A stretch of 64,000 nucleotides of DNA from Chloroflexota bacterium (GCA_021783095.1 JAJXUG010000008.1:1-64000); one strand, 5' to 3'. Shown: positions 17,637 through 26,896, counted from the stretch's first letter. Numbers and translations are program-made. Notes: generated from the sequence alone by a model not told the origin.

Positions 17637-19160
17637 ATGAGCATGCCCCCGAGCACCGGACCGGCGGCCGCGCCGAGGCGCCGACGCGGCCTGCTCGCCG
17701 AGTTCCTCCTGGCGCCGGTCAACCCGGCCTCGTGGAAGGCCCTCGGCGCGATCCTGCTCGGCTTCTTCGTGTCGATCTTCGCGTTCGGCATCGTCACGAC
17801 GCTGCTCTCCACCGGCGCCAGCCTGCTGATCGTCATCGTCGGCGTTCCGATCATCGGGCTCGCGATCGAGGCCGCGAAGCTGTTCGCGGTCGAGGAGCGC
17901 TGGCGGATGGGGCTCGTGGCTGACGGTCCGCTGATCCCGCGCCCGTACCGGCCGCTGTTCCCGATCCCCAATGCGCCCGTCGAGGCGAGGATCCGCGCCT
18001 GGGCCGAGGCCGAGTTCCTCGACGCGTCGCGCTGGTTCGACGTCGTCTATGTCGCGATCGCGCTGCCGCTGGCCCTCCTCGAGTTCGTCGTGACGGTGAT
18101 CCTGTGGGCGATCGCGGTCTCGTTCACGCTGGTCCCCGTCGGGGCGCTCGCCGCCCGCCTCGCCGGCGCGAGCCTCAACCCCCCGGGGGCGTCCAATCTG
18201 GCCGTCGTCTTCTGGGTCCTGTTCGTCGTCGGCCTGGCCATGCTCCCGGTCGCCGCCTCGGCGACCCGCGGCATGGCCGTCCTCCACCGCTATGTCGTGG
18301 AGGGGCTGCTGTGCATCAGCCCGTCGGAAGCCCTCCGGCGCGAGAACGACCGGCTCCGCCAGAGCCGATCGGCGGCCGTCGAACTCGAGGCGAGCGAGCT
18401 GCGCCGCATCGAGCGCGACCTCCACGACGGGGCGCAGCAGCGGCTGGTCATGCTCGCGATCGACCTGTCGTTGGCCGAGGACAAGGTCGAGAGCGATCCG
18501 GAAGGGGCGAAGTCGCTGATCGTCGGCGCGCGCGACCAGGCGCGCCAGGCCCTCGCCGAGATCCGCGAGGTGGTCCGCGGCACCGCCCCCGCGATCCTGC
18601 TCGACCGCGGGCTCGTCGCGGCGCTGGGCGCCGTCGCCGGGCGCAGCGCCGTCCCGACGTTCATCGACAGCGACCTCGCGGCCGGAGACCGCCTCGCGCA
18701 CTCGGTCGAGCGCGCGGCCTACTACGTCGTGACCGAGGCGCTGGCGAACGTGGGCAAGCACTCCGGCGCCACGCGAGTCGAGGTCACGCTTCGCCGCGAG
18801 CCGTGGCGCCTCGGCGTCTGGGTCCGCGACGACGGGTGCGGCGGGGCCACGATCGCCAGCGGCGGCGGGCTCGCCGGCCTGCGCGATCGGGTGGCGGCGC
18901 TCGACGGGAAGCTGCTGCTCCACAGCCCCAAGGGCGGGCCGACGGTCCTCCATGTCGAGTTCCCGCTTGCGCCACCGGCGCCCCCGCAGACCGCGCGGGG
19001 CTGGCCGGGCTACCCGCCCGCCGCCCAGACGGCCTATCAGCCAAGCGCCTCGTCCGGGTACCAGTCTCCCGTGTCGTCGGGATATCCGCCCGCCGCGCCC
19101 CCTGCGCTCCCGTCGGCGCCGCCGCCCCCGCCCGTGCCGCAGGACCGCCGCGCGCCCTGA
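17637..19160 (+). CDS. sensor histidine kinase (HisKA_3) with membrane sensor domain
   Basis: A 507-residue kinase. Residues 30-235 hold two pairs of membrane helices separated by a cytoplasmic linker, the layout of the putative-sensor family common in actinobacteria. The dimerisation/phosphoacceptor segment ELRRIERDLHDGAQQRLV places the phosphorylated histidine at H263. The ATPase domain has EALANVGKHSGA (N box), DDGCGG and GGLAGLRDRVAALDG. The C-terminal 75 residues are a Pro/Ser/Tyr-rich tail. The likely partner is the divergent response regulator at 16370. The ATG lies seven bases after TAGGGT (17624-17629), so the message is probably leaderless. Confidence 0.87.
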   Translation: MSMPPSTGPAAAPRRRRGLLAEFLLAPVNPASWKALGAILLGFFVSIFAFGIVTTLLSTGASLLIVIVGVPIIGLAIEAAKLFAVEERWRMGLVADGPLIPRPYRPLFPIPNAPVEARIRAWAEAEFLDASRWFDVVYVAIALPLALLEFVVTVILWAIAVSFTLVPVGALAARLAGASLNPPGASNLAVVFWVLFVVGLAMLPVAASATRGMAVLHRYVVEGLLCISPSEALRRENDRLRQSRSAAVELEASELRRIERDLHDGAQQRLVMLAIDLSLAEDKVESDPEGAKSLIVGARDQARQALAEIREVVRGTAPAILLDRGLVAALGAVAGRSAVPTFIDSDLAAGDRLAHSVERAAYYVVTEALANVGKHSGATRVEVTLRREPWRLGVWVRDDGCGGATIASGGGLAGLRDRVAALDGKLLLHSPKGGPTVLHVEFPLAPPAPPQTARGWPGYPPAAQTAYQPSASSGYQSPVSSGYPPAAPPALPSAPPPPPVPQDRRAP

Positions 19161-19350
19161 GGAGACCTGGGTGATCGCCGTCAGCTGGGCCGCGCGGCAC
19201 GCCGCCACGGCGACCGTGGTCGCCCGCGTGGCCACATGTGACGGGCTTTGAGCCCCACGTGACGCGCTCGGCCCCGCGGTGGCATGCTCCGCCCCACGGG
19301 GTGGCCGGCGACGTTCCGCGCACCGCCCCGACTGCAGCCTGGAGGCTCCG

Positions 19351-19617
19351 TTGGCCCGCTACCGAATCCTCTCGTGGCGCGACATCCCCGCACAGGTCCG
19401 GGCGACCGACGAGACGGGCGCGCGGGCGAACCGCGAGATGCCGGCCTGGTTCGGCCAGGAGATCGACCGCGTCGCCATGCGTGACGGCCTCGTGGGGACA
19501 GACGAGTACACGACGCAGTTCGCCTGGTCGAAGCCGGCCGAGCGGGCGGGGACAGCCGACGAGGTGGTCGACGCGGTGATGGCCGAGCTCGTCGCCGACT
19601 GGGCGGACCGCGCCTGA
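19351..19617 (+). CDS. virulence-factor (PF13769-like) small protein
   Basis: An 88-residue cytoplasmic protein opening with ARYRILSWRDIPAQVRA and continuing with WFGQEIDRVAMRDGLVGTDEYTTQFAW and a helical end (EVVDAVMAELVADW). This matches the short 'virulence factor' family found in many soil bacteria, whose biochemical role is unknown despite the name. I chose TTG at 19351 because GGAGG stands at 19341-19345; upstream in-frame sequence is not conserved in character. Confidence 0.75.
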   Translation: MARYRILSWRDIPAQVRATDETGARANREMPAWFGQEIDRVAMRDGLVGTDEYTTQFAWSKPAERAGTADEVVDAVMAELVADWADRA

Positions 19618-19783
19618 CGGCCGACGACGACTGGGCTGGGCACGAGGCGCAGCCCGCCGAGCGAGCCGGGGGTCGACGTCGGCCTCACGAGGGGATCGGC
19701 CCGGGCCGGGCGCCCCGGGCATGGACCCCCCTGCGTGCCGTGGCGGACCCGGGGGCCGCGTGGCGACGGCCTGGTCCCGGGCG

Positions 19784-20899
19784 TCAGGCCGCTGGCAGGC
19801 GGACGGTGAACCGCGTCCCGCGGCCCGGCCCCGAGCTCGACACCGCGATCGTCCCGCCCATCGCATCGACCAGGGAGCGCGTGATCGCGAGGCCGAGGCC
19901 GCTGCCGCCGGCGTCCCGAGACCGTGAGGGGTCGGCGCGGTAGAAGCGCTCGAAAACGCGTGCGGCCTGCTCCGGCTCCAGACCCGGCCCGTCGTCGGCC
20001 ACCGAGAGCGCGATCCACGCGCCCTCCGCGGCGAGCCCCAGCCACACGTGCCCCGCCTCGTTCGTGTAGCGCAGCGCATTGCCGACGAGGTTGTCCAGGA
20101 CCTGGGCCAGTCGGACCCGGTCGGCACGGACCATCGTCGGCCGGGTCGCCTCGAACGCAAGGGAGATGCGCCGCGCCGCCGCGAGGGAACGGTGCCGCTC
20201 GACCGCGTCGGCCATGGCCGACGCGGCGTCGACCGGCCCGATCTCGAGCCGGAGGTCGTTCGACTCCGCCCGCCACAGCACGGCCAAATCGTCGACCAGC
20301 CGCTCGAGCCTCGCGGTCTGCTCGTCGAGGACGCGCCACGTCTCGGGCCCGGGGGCGAACACGCCCGCCTCGAGCCCCTCCACGTAGCCGCGGACGGACG
20401 CGATCGGCGTGCGGAGCTCGTGGGCCACGTCGCCGATCAGGTCGCGCCGGCGCTGCTCGGTGGACGCGAGCGCGGCCGCCATCTGGTTGAACGAGTCCGC
20501 GAGCTCGCCCAGCTCGCCGTCGCCGGGCGGGATGGGCTGCAGGTAGTCGCCGCGGGCCACCCGCCGGCTCGCGGCCGCGAGCTCGTCGATCGGCCGCGAC
20601 AGCCTCGTCGCGACCAGGACGGACGCGACCACCGCCACCAGCACCGCGGCGGCGAGCCCGAGCAGGAGCGCCGACCCCACCGAGTTCCCGAACGCCGAGC
20701 GGAGGACCGGGTCCATCATCCCGCCGCCCGCGCCGCCCATCATCCCGCCGCCCGGGCCGCCCGTCCCCATCGCGGTCTCGAATGCGCGGGGCGCGGCCAG
20801 CCACACGCCCGCGGCCACGGCGAGGACGCCGGCCGCGGCCACGGCGAGGTTCGCGGCGAGCAGCCGCCAGCGGAGCCGCCCCACGTCGATCCCGCTCAC
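19784..20899 (-). CDS. sensor histidine kinase of the copper-type module
   Basis: A 371-residue kinase. TM1 is near 12-36 and TM2 near 76-98. The short extracytoplasmic loop between them contains MGTGGPGGGMMGGAGGGMM (44-62), a Met/Gly-rich stretch suited to Cu(I) or another soft metal. HAMP follows, then HisKA with GDVAHELRTPIAS (H160), an N box (NLVGNALRYT), and ATPase motifs DDGPGLEP and GSGLGLAI. Its ATG overlaps the response-regulator stop by 4 bp. It is the last of four genes in an operon with a cupredoxin. Metal sensing is inferred from the loop and from context. Confidence 0.85.
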   Translation of the reverse strand: MSGIDVGRLRWRLLAANLAVAAAGVLAVAAGVWLAAPRAFETAMGTGGPGGGMMGGAGGGMMDPVLRSAFGNSVGSALLLGLAAAVLVAVVASVLVATRLSRPIDELAAASRRVARGDYLQPIPPGDGELGELADSFNQMAAALASTEQRRRDLIGDVAHELRTPIASVRGYVEGLEAGVFAPGPETWRVLDEQTARLERLVDDLAVLWRAESNDLRLEIGPVDAASAMADAVERHRSLAAARRISLAFEATRPTMVRADRVRLAQVLDNLVGNALRYTNEAGHVWLGLAAEGAWIALSVADDGPGLEPEQAARVFERFYRADPSRSRDAGGSGLGLAITRSLVDAMGGTIAVSSSGPGRGTRFTVRLPAA

Positions 20900-21606
20900 G
20901 CCGTTCCCGTCCGCAGGCGGTACCCGACCCCGCGGACGGTCTCGATATACCGCGCGGCCGCCGGATCGTCGGCGAGCTTCCGGCGGAGGTTCGCGACGTG
21001 GACCTCGAGCGCGTGCTCGTCGCCCGCCGCGTCGATCCCCCAGGCCGCGTCGAGCAGCTGCTGGCGGGTCAACACGACGCCGGGGTCGCGCGCGAGCGCC
21101 GCCAAGATGTCGAACTCGAGCGTCGTGAGCTCGACAGGAGCACCGCCGACGGTGACGTCGCGACGGGCGGGATCGATCGCGAGGTCGCCGACGCGGATGA
21201 CGGCAGCCGACGAGGAGGGGGTTGCGGCCCGGCGCCGGCGGAGCAGCGCGACGACGCGGGCGACGAGCTCGCCGGGCGAGAACGGCTTGGTGAGGTAATC
21301 GTCGCCACCGACGCGCAGGCCGACGATCCGGTCGACCTCCTCGGTCCGGGCCGTGAGGAAGATCACCAGCGGATCCGCGAAGGCGCGGACCCGGCGGAGC
21401 ACCTCGAGCCCGTCGAAGCCGGGCAGCATGATGTCCAGGACGACGACGTCAGGGGCGGTGACCTGGGCCTGCTCGACCGCGGACGGGCCGTCCGCCGCCT
21501 CCGTCACCACCATCCCCTCGCGCTCGAGGAAGCCGCGGACGATGGCGCGGATCGGCGCCTCGTCGTCCACGACGAGGACGCGGGCGGGGCGGTCGATCGC
21601 AGGCAT
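20896..21606 (-). CDS. OmpR/PhoB-type response regulator
   Basis: A 236-residue protein. Receiver at 8-122: LVVDDEAPIR, phosphoacceptor D58 in DVVVLDIMLPGFDG, LTART, and K in DDYLTKPFSPGELVAR. Winged helix at about 135-233, with ELTTLEFDILAALARDPGVVLTRQQLL, EVHVANLRRKLADD and YIETVRGVGYRL. It is partner of the kinase whose start it overlaps, and lies 22 bp after the cupredoxin gene. It probably controls this operon and other metal genes. Confidence 0.9.
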   Translation of the reverse strand: MPAIDRPARVLVVDDEAPIRAIVRGFLEREGMVVTEAADGPSAVEQAQVTAPDVVVLDIMLPGFDGLEVLRRVRAFADPLVIFLTARTEEVDRIVGLRVGGDDYLTKPFSPGELVARVVALLRRRRAATPSSSAAVIRVGDLAIDPARRDVTVGGAPVELTTLEFDILAALARDPGVVLTRQQLLDAAWGIDAAGDEHALEVHVANLRRKLADDPAAARYIETVRGVGYRLRTGTA

Positions 21607-21628
21607 CGGCGAGATGGTACGGCTGCGG

Positions 21629-22216
21629 TCAGCCCACGAGCGTGATCGTGCCGCGCATCCCTGCCTCGTAGTGGCCGGTGGCGTGGCAGGCGAAGGCGTA
21701 CGGGCCCGAGCCGTCGAAGGTGACCGTGACCGACTTGGTCTGCATCATCCCGATGTCGGCGACCTCGGGCGTGCCGTCCTTGTCCGCCGCGACGTCGGCC
21801 GCCGGCCCCACCATGAACTCGTGGGTCAGGCCGCCCATGGACGTCACCTCGAATGTGACCGTTTCGCCCTTGGCGACCGCGATCGTCGACGGGGTGAACG
21901 TGTAGCCGGGCCCGGCGAGCACGCGGACGACGCGGGGAGAGGTGGTCGTCCCGGCGACGAACCCGGACTCGCCGGGACCGGGCGAGGTCGACCCCGCAGG
22001 GCCGCTGGCACCGAGCCTGCCCGGACCGCCCATCATCCCGCCGTAGCCGCCGGCCACGCCGTTGCCGCCCGTCGTCCCGGGACCGCTGATGGCGCCCCGG
22101 AAGCCGCCCATCATCCCGCTGCCGGCGAAGCCGCCCCCGGCCCAGGCACTCGTCCCGATCAACACAGCGCCGGCGATCGCCAGCACGGCCCCGACCACCC
22201 CGAGACGCCTGTTCAT
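21629..22216 (-). CDS. exported cupredoxin-domain protein
   Basis: A 195-residue protein. Residues 1-26 are a signal peptide ending AWA. Residues 27-90 are a Gly/Met/Ser-rich linker (GSGMMGGFRG, GGYGGMMGGPGR). Residues 95-195 form a plastocyanin-like domain: type-1 copper ligands H132 (GLTHEF), C177 and H182 (FACHATGH) and M187 (EAGM). It should bind copper outside the membrane and carry electrons or buffer copper. Its start overlaps the SHOCT gene stop by 4 bp. The linker repeats the MMGG motif seen in the kinase sensor loop of the same operon. Confidence 0.87.
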   Translation of the reverse strand: MNRRLGVVGAVLAIAGAVLIGTSAWAGGGFAGSGMMGGFRGAISGPGTTGGNGVAGGYGGMMGGPGRLGASGPAGSTSPGPGESGFVAGTTTSPRVVRVLAGPGYTFTPSTIAVAKGETVTFEVTSMGGLTHEFMVGPAADVAADKDGTPEVADIGMMQTKSVTVTFDGSGPYAFACHATGHYEAGMRGTITLVG

Positions 22217-22512
22217 CGCGCCGTCTCCAGGATCTGCTTCGCGGATGCGAACTCCTCGACAGTGATCTCGCCCCGGGCGAACCGCTGGCGGAGGAGCTCC
22301 ATCGCGTCAGGCGCGGCCGCGAAGGCCGTGGGCTGCGCGGTGCCTGCCGGGTGCGCGGAGCCCTGGGCGGACCCGGTGAGCCTCGTGATCGCCCAGGCGA
22401 TGAGCAGCACCGCGCCAACCACGAACAGCGCGCATCCCATGAACCCCAGCCATCCCCCAAGCCCGAACCCGAGCCCGCCGCCATATCCCATCATGTCGTT
22501 CAACTCCAGCAT
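22213..22512 (-). CDS. SHOCT-domain small membrane protein
   Basis: A 99-residue protein. The N-terminus MLELNDMMGYGGGLGFGLGG is Gly/Met-rich, residues 21-44 form one membrane helix, and residues 68-97 form the SHOCT helix pair (DAMELLRQRFARGEITVEEFASAKQIL). SHOCT is a short oligomerisation or targeting module. I start at ATG 22512 because the preceding in-frame sequence is basic and non-conserved. It is the first gene of the cupredoxin/two-component operon. Confidence 0.75.
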   Translation of the reverse strand: MLELNDMMGYGGGLGFGLGGWLGFMGCALFVVGAVLLIAWAITRLTGSAQGSAHPAGTAQPTAFAAAPDAMELLRQRFARGEITVEEFASAKQILETAR

Positions 22513-22741
22513 CTGCGGCCCGCGCCGCGCTGACACCCACGATGGGGGCACCTGCTCAGGCTGGCCGCAGCGCCGCATCAAGACTTGCTCAAGACGGACG
22601 CGCCCTGCGACGAGCCAAGCTCGACGGGCTCCGGGTGCACCCCAGCGTCCATGCCGTTCGTCGCGGCGCGAGAGAGCGCGCTGCCGGGGCGCGCCGAGGC
22701 TGAACGGGGCCTCAAGATCCCCAACGAGCGGGCGGGCGCGG

Positions 22742-23188
22742 TCAGGCGGGCGCGCAGGACGCGCAGCGGCCGACAATCGTGAGGTGCGAGAGGTTCACCA
22801 GGAACTGCCGCTCGCGCGACAGGGTGAGGGTGAGCCGTCGCGCCTCCTCGGCCTCGATCTCCCACGTTGCGCCGCAGCCCTCGCACCGGAGGTGGCCGTG
22901 CACGGTCGCCGGGAGGACGTGGAACTCCTCGCGACCGTCGTGACCGTGGGAGTGGCGAACGAGGCCGATCTCCTCGAGGACGTCGAGGGTCCGGTAGACG
23001 GTCGAGGCCGTGGTCTCCGGGTCGATGGCCCGGCAGCGCTCGACAAGCTCGACGCCGGTGACGTGGCCATTCGAGTTGGCCAGCACCTCGACGAGCGCAC
23101 GGCGCTGCGGCGTCCAGCGCATCCCCCGAGCACGCAGCTCGGTCCTGGCCCGTGCAGTCGCGTCAGGGAGGGAGGGGTTCAGTGCCAT
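22742..23188 (-). CDS. Fur-family metalloregulator
   Basis: A 148-residue Fur/Zur/Nur protein. The winged helix includes RWTPQRRALVEVLANSNGHVTGVELVERC and ASTVYRTLDVLEEIGLV. The dimerisation half has the metal-site histidines (VRHSHGHDGREEFHVLPATVHGHLRCEGCG) and two CxxC pairs (CEGC, CASC) for structural zinc. It is divergent from a NiCoT permease, which argues for nickel (Nur-like) or cobalt sensing over iron; this is inference. The ATG at 23188 is chosen over an upstream start that lacks family sequence. Confidence 0.87.
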   Translation of the reverse strand: MALNPSLPDATARARTELRARGMRWTPQRRALVEVLANSNGHVTGVELVERCRAIDPETTASTVYRTLDVLEEIGLVRHSHGHDGREEFHVLPATVHGHLRCEGCGATWEIEAEEARRLTLTLSRERQFLVNLSHLTIVGRCASCAPA

Positions 23189-23334
23189 GTCAGCGCCCGA
23201 TCTTACATCCGCCCGTGGCTGCCGGCAGTTCGACCCCGGGGCCGTCACCATGGCCCAGATGCCACGACATGCAATAGGGACGGGGTGGTGGTAGGCTCTG
23301 GCCCTTCTCCACGCGTCCCCGGGAGACCTGTCGC

Positions 23335-24405
23335 ATGCTGAACAGCGTCCGCCGCCTCGGCCGGTCCCCGAGCGGACTTCGGAACCGCGTCATCGCGGTC
23401 TATGTGTTCCTTGCCGTCTTCAACCTGGTCGCGTGGGCACTCGCCGTCGGCGCCTCGACCGCCTACCCGATCATGCTCCCCACGGCCTTCCTCGCGTACA
23501 CCTTCGGCCTGAGGCACGCGGTCGACGCCGACCACATCGCGGCGATCGACAACTCCACCCGCAAGCTCATGCAGGACGGACAGCGGCCGGTCGGCGTGGG
23601 CCTGTTCTTCTCGCTCGGGCACTCCACCATCGTGGTCTCGCTCACGGTCCTCGTGGCGATCTCCGCGGGGATCGTCAGCGCGATCCCGGCCGCCCAGCAG
23701 GTCGGCGGCATCATCGGCACGGCAGTGTCCGCAACGTTCCTGATCGCGATCGGGACGATCAACCTCGTCGTCCTGCTCGACATCTACCGCATGTTCCGGA
23801 GGGTGTCGACGGGCGGCGCCTACGACGAGGAGAGCCTCGAGGACTACCTGAACAACCGCGGCCTCCTCGCCCGGCTCTTGCGGCCCGCGCTCCGTCTGAT
23901 CCGCAGGAGCTGGCACATGTACCCGCTCGGCGTCCTCTTCGGGCTCGGGTTCGACACCGCGAGCGAGGTCGCCCTCCTGGGTCTCGCCGCGACCTCGGGC
24001 GCCGGCCACCTCCCGATCGCGCTGATCCTGATCCTGCCCGCGCTGTTCGCCGCCGGGATGTGCACGATCGACGCCACCGACGGGATCCTCATGCTCGGCG
24101 CCTACGGCTGGGCCTACGTCAAGCCGATCCGCAAGCTCTACTACAACCTCAACATCACGCTCGTGTCCGTCCTCATCGCCTTCGCCGTCGGCGGGATCGA
24201 GATCCTGAGCATCATCGCGGCCGAGTTCCACCTCACGGGCGGGATCTGGGGCCTGGTCAGCGGCGTCGACTTCGGATTCATCGGCGTCGCGATCATCGCC
24301 GTGTTCGTCGGGAGCTGGGCCGTCTCGACTGCCATCTACCGCTGGAAGGGCTACGACAAGGTGGTGCCGACATCGGTCGTGGACGGGCTGGACAAGGCCG
24401 CGTAG
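23335..24405 (+). CDS. NiCoT-family nickel/cobalt permease
   Basis: A 356-residue protein with eight helices. It carries all family signatures: RHAVDADHIAAIDN in TM2 (the metal-binding HX4DH), FFSLGHSTIV, LGFDTASEVALLG and GMCTIDATDGILMLGAYGWA. High-affinity uptake of Ni2+ or Co2+ is expected for cofactor supply (urease, hydrogenase or B12). A GGGAGACC site precedes the ATG, and TAGGCT (23293) may be its -10 box. It is divergent from the Fur-family gene, which probably represses it. Confidence 0.93.
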   Translation: MLNSVRRLGRSPSGLRNRVIAVYVFLAVFNLVAWALAVGASTAYPIMLPTAFLAYTFGLRHAVDADHIAAIDNSTRKLMQDGQRPVGVGLFFSLGHSTIVVSLTVLVAISAGIVSAIPAAQQVGGIIGTAVSATFLIAIGTINLVVLLDIYRMFRRVSTGGAYDEESLEDYLNNRGLLARLLRPALRLIRRSWHMYPLGVLFGLGFDTASEVALLGLAATSGAGHLPIALILILPALFAAGMCTIDATDGILMLGAYGWAYVKPIRKLYYNLNITLVSVLIAFAVGGIEILSIIAAEFHLTGGIWGLVSGVDFGFIGVAIIAVFVGSWAVSTAIYRWKGYDKVVPTSVVDGLDKAA

Positions 24406-24467
24406 CGGTCCGGAGAAGGGGCAGCGATCGTCAGCGGCCCTGCGTGATGCGGAGCTGGGCCCGGGTG

Positions 24468-25097
24468 TCAGGTCGCCAGCCAGTCGGCAGGGTCGAGCCA
24501 CCCCTTCTGCTCCGCGATCCGCGCAGCCTCGCCCCGGTTCCGGGCCTCGAGCTTCTGGATGGCGGTGGACAGGTGGTTGCGGACGGTGCCCTCGGACAGG
24601 AACAGCCTGGCCGCGATCGCGGCGATGGTCGGCTCCTCGCGCGACACCGCGAGGACCTCCCGCTCGCGCGCCGTGAGCGGATTGCCGCCCTCGCTGAGCG
24701 CGGTCACGGCGAGCGTCGGGTCGACGGTGCGCTTGCCCTCCATCGCCCGACGGATCGCGGTCGCGAGCGTTTCGGCCGGCGCCTCCTTGAGGACGAAGCC
24801 GATCGCACCGGCCTCCATGGCGCGACGGAGGTAGCCCGCACGGCCGAAGGTGGTGAGGATGATCACCCGGACTCGCGGCGCCAGGCGGTGAAGGTCCGCT
24901 GCCGCTGTGAGCCCGTCACCGCCGGGGAGCTCGATGTCCAGGAGCGCGACGTCTGGCTGGAGGCGCACCGCGGCCGGCAGGATCTCGTCGCCCCGCCCCA
25001 CCTCGCCGACCACCTCCATGTCACCCTCGAGCGACAGGAGGGCGCCGAGGGCGCCGCGCACCATGAGCTGATCCTCGGCGAGCAGGATGCGGATCAC
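24468..25097 (-). CDS. NarL-type response regulator (DesR-like)
   Basis: A 209-residue protein. Receiver with LLAEDQLMVRGAL, DVALLDIELPGGDG and VLKEAPAE; HTH with LTAREREVLAVSREEPTIAAIAARLFLSEGTVRNHLSTAIQKL. The GTG start at 25097 overlaps the kinase stop (GTGA), so the pair is coupled. It belongs with the DesK-like kinase upstream, and both are divergent from the HtrA/MacAB operon, the likely target. Confidence 0.9.
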   Translation of the reverse strand: MIRILLAEDQLMVRGALGALLSLEGDMEVVGEVGRGDEILPAAVRLQPDVALLDIELPGGDGLTAAADLHRLAPRVRVIILTTFGRAGYLRRAMEAGAIGFVLKEAPAETLATAIRRAMEGKRTVDPTLAVTALSEGGNPLTAREREVLAVSREEPTIAAIAARLFLSEGTVRNHLSTAIQKLEARNRGEAARIAEQKGWLDPADWLAT

Positions 25098-26374
25098 GAC
25101 ATGCTCCCGGACCGCTGGTCCTGCTCCGCGGCCGCGGATCGGTTCGGACTCGCCGCAGCCTCCGCTGGGGGGCTGCCCTGGGGCCGGGCCGGGACGTTGA
25201 CCACGAGGCCATAGCCGTCGTCGTCCCGCCAGCCCGACGTCATCGTGCCGCCGGCCTGTGCGAGGCGCTCGGCGATCCCGCGGAGGCCCCGGCCCGTGCC
25301 CACGGTCGCCCGTGCGCGCGCGCCCGGGGCGGGCCTGGGCCCGTCGTCGAGGACCTCGAGCCGGACCTCGCCCCCGGTCTGCTCGATCGAGATCGAGCAC
25401 CGCGAGCCGCGGCTGTGCCGGACGATGTTCGTGGCGCCCTCACGCACGACCCAGCCGAGCAGCGCGTCGGTGGCCGGGTGGAGGCGCTCCTCGGGCCGCT
25501 TGATGAGCACGTGGAAGCCGGCGGCGACCAGGGCGATGCGCGCGCCCTCGAGCTCCGCCTCGAGGTCGACCTGCCGATAGCCCGCGACAGCTTGGCGGAC
25601 GTCGCGCAATGACGTGCGGACGACCTCCTCCACATCGGCGAGCTCGACGGCCGCGCGCTCCGGGTCGCGCCCGATGAGGCGCCGGGCGAGCTCGGTCTTG
25701 AGCGCGATCATCGAGAGGCTGTGGCCGAGGAGGTCGTGGAGGTCACGCGAGATCCGCGCCCGCTCGAGCTCCGTCGCGGCCCGCGCCACCTCCGCCTGGG
25801 CGCGCCGCAACTCCTGCGAGGCGCGCTGGTACTGGCTGAAGCCGATGACGACGAGCCCGATGAGCGCGACCTCGACCGACGATTCCAGTGTCCGGACGAG
25901 ATCCGCGGATCGGGCGATGTCCGAGGCGTGGGCCAGGGGGGCGACCGCCGCCAGGACCGATGTGGCGGCCACCCCGCCGAGCGCCGCCAGCGATGGCCGG
26001 AGACGCCCGGCGCCCGCTGCGGTCGCGATGAACAGCACGGTCCACATCGAGCGCACGTCCAGCAGCGAGACTGCGAGCGCGAGCGCGGCGAGGACGGTGA
26101 CCGCGGCCCGGAGGTGGCCGCGCCGGCGCCCGGCCAGGTCGCGCGGGATCGCCCACAGGTACACGAGGACGAATGCCGCGAGCCCGACGTAGGTCAGGCC
26201 GCGCGCTGGTGTGTCGATCGGCTGGCGGATCTCGCGGCCGAGGGGCCCGACCAGGAAGAACAGGAGGCCGATCGCGACGAGGACCGGCAGCCACAGGTAC
26301 GGCTGGTCGCGGACGGCGTCGCCCGGCTCGCCGCGCGCCGCGGCCGTGGCCGTGTCGTCGTCAAGCGCGCTCAT
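25094..26374 (-). CDS. DesK-like sensor histidine kinase
   Basis: A 426-residue kinase with five or six membrane helices (about 28-180) and almost no extracytoplasmic loops, as in DesK/LiaS-type envelope sensors. A coiled coil follows (QRASQELRRAQAEVARAATELERA). The phosphoacceptor block RISRDLHDLLGHSLSM has H213, and the ATPase domain includes GATNIVRHSRG and GTGRGLRGIAERL. I start at ATG 26374; sequence upstream to 26896 has no coding character. It is coupled to its response regulator. Confidence 0.87.
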   Translation of the reverse strand: MSALDDDTATAAARGEPGDAVRDQPYLWLPVLVAIGLLFFLVGPLGREIRQPIDTPARGLTYVGLAAFVLVYLWAIPRDLAGRRRGHLRAAVTVLAALALAVSLLDVRSMWTVLFIATAAGAGRLRPSLAALGGVAATSVLAAVAPLAHASDIARSADLVRTLESSVEVALIGLVVIGFSQYQRASQELRRAQAEVARAATELERARISRDLHDLLGHSLSMIALKTELARRLIGRDPERAAVELADVEEVVRTSLRDVRQAVAGYRQVDLEAELEGARIALVAAGFHVLIKRPEERLHPATDALLGWVVREGATNIVRHSRGSRCSISIEQTGGEVRLEVLDDGPRPAPGARARATVGTGRGLRGIAERLAQAGGTMTSGWRDDDGYGLVVNVPARPQGSPPAEAAASPNRSAAAEQDQRSGSMS

Positions 26375-26896
26375 GCCGTCACGCGAACCGGCCCGGCCGG
26401 TCGTGCGCGGGCGCCAGCGAGTCGCCAGCATCTCGCCAATGGGCTCGGCGACCACCATCAGGAGGTTCGCCGTGCCGAGGCGTGTACCGCTGAGCACTTC
26501 CCACCACAGACCTCCAAGGGTCGCCCGGAACGCCGGTCCCATCGTAGCGATGGCGGCTGCCCGCGTACGAGCGCCAGCGAAACGGCCACGGCCCGCCGCG
26601 CGCACCGAACGCGCCGAGTCCGGCGCCGAGGCGTCGGATCGCGGGGCGGAGCGGAAGAAGAGCACGGGCGGAGGCCTCATTGAAGGCGGTTCGCGATGTG
26701 GTGGCGACCGCCCAGACCGTACCCACCGCAAGCCGCCCCAGGAAGTCACGGGCATGCCAACTGCACCCGTGATGGATGTCACCCATCGGCTGCCTCCAGA
26801 CCTCACCTCGCGAACACGATGCCTGCGACTTCTTGGCGAGCTGCCGTCCTCGTAGGGTCCGGTTGCACACAGAGCCGCCAATCGAGGTCCACTCCG
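26375..26896. other. divergent intergenic region, no gene supported
   Basis: 522 bp between the kinase and the HtrA-like gene. Open frames here have no family sequence or consistent composition. A TAGGGT hexamer near 26854 followed by a 37-nt leader with GAGG is the best candidate promoter for the HtrA operon. Confidence 0.4.

Noticed and set aside
23189..23334. Cobalamin or NiCo riboswitch before the NiCoT gene
   Set aside because: The gap is too short and lacks a B12 box or NiCo four-way-junction sequence.
26375..26881. N-terminal extension of the DesK-like kinase (169 more residues)
   Set aside because: The extension is basic and low-complexity, and lies before the conserved membrane sensor; the ATG at 26374 fits the family.
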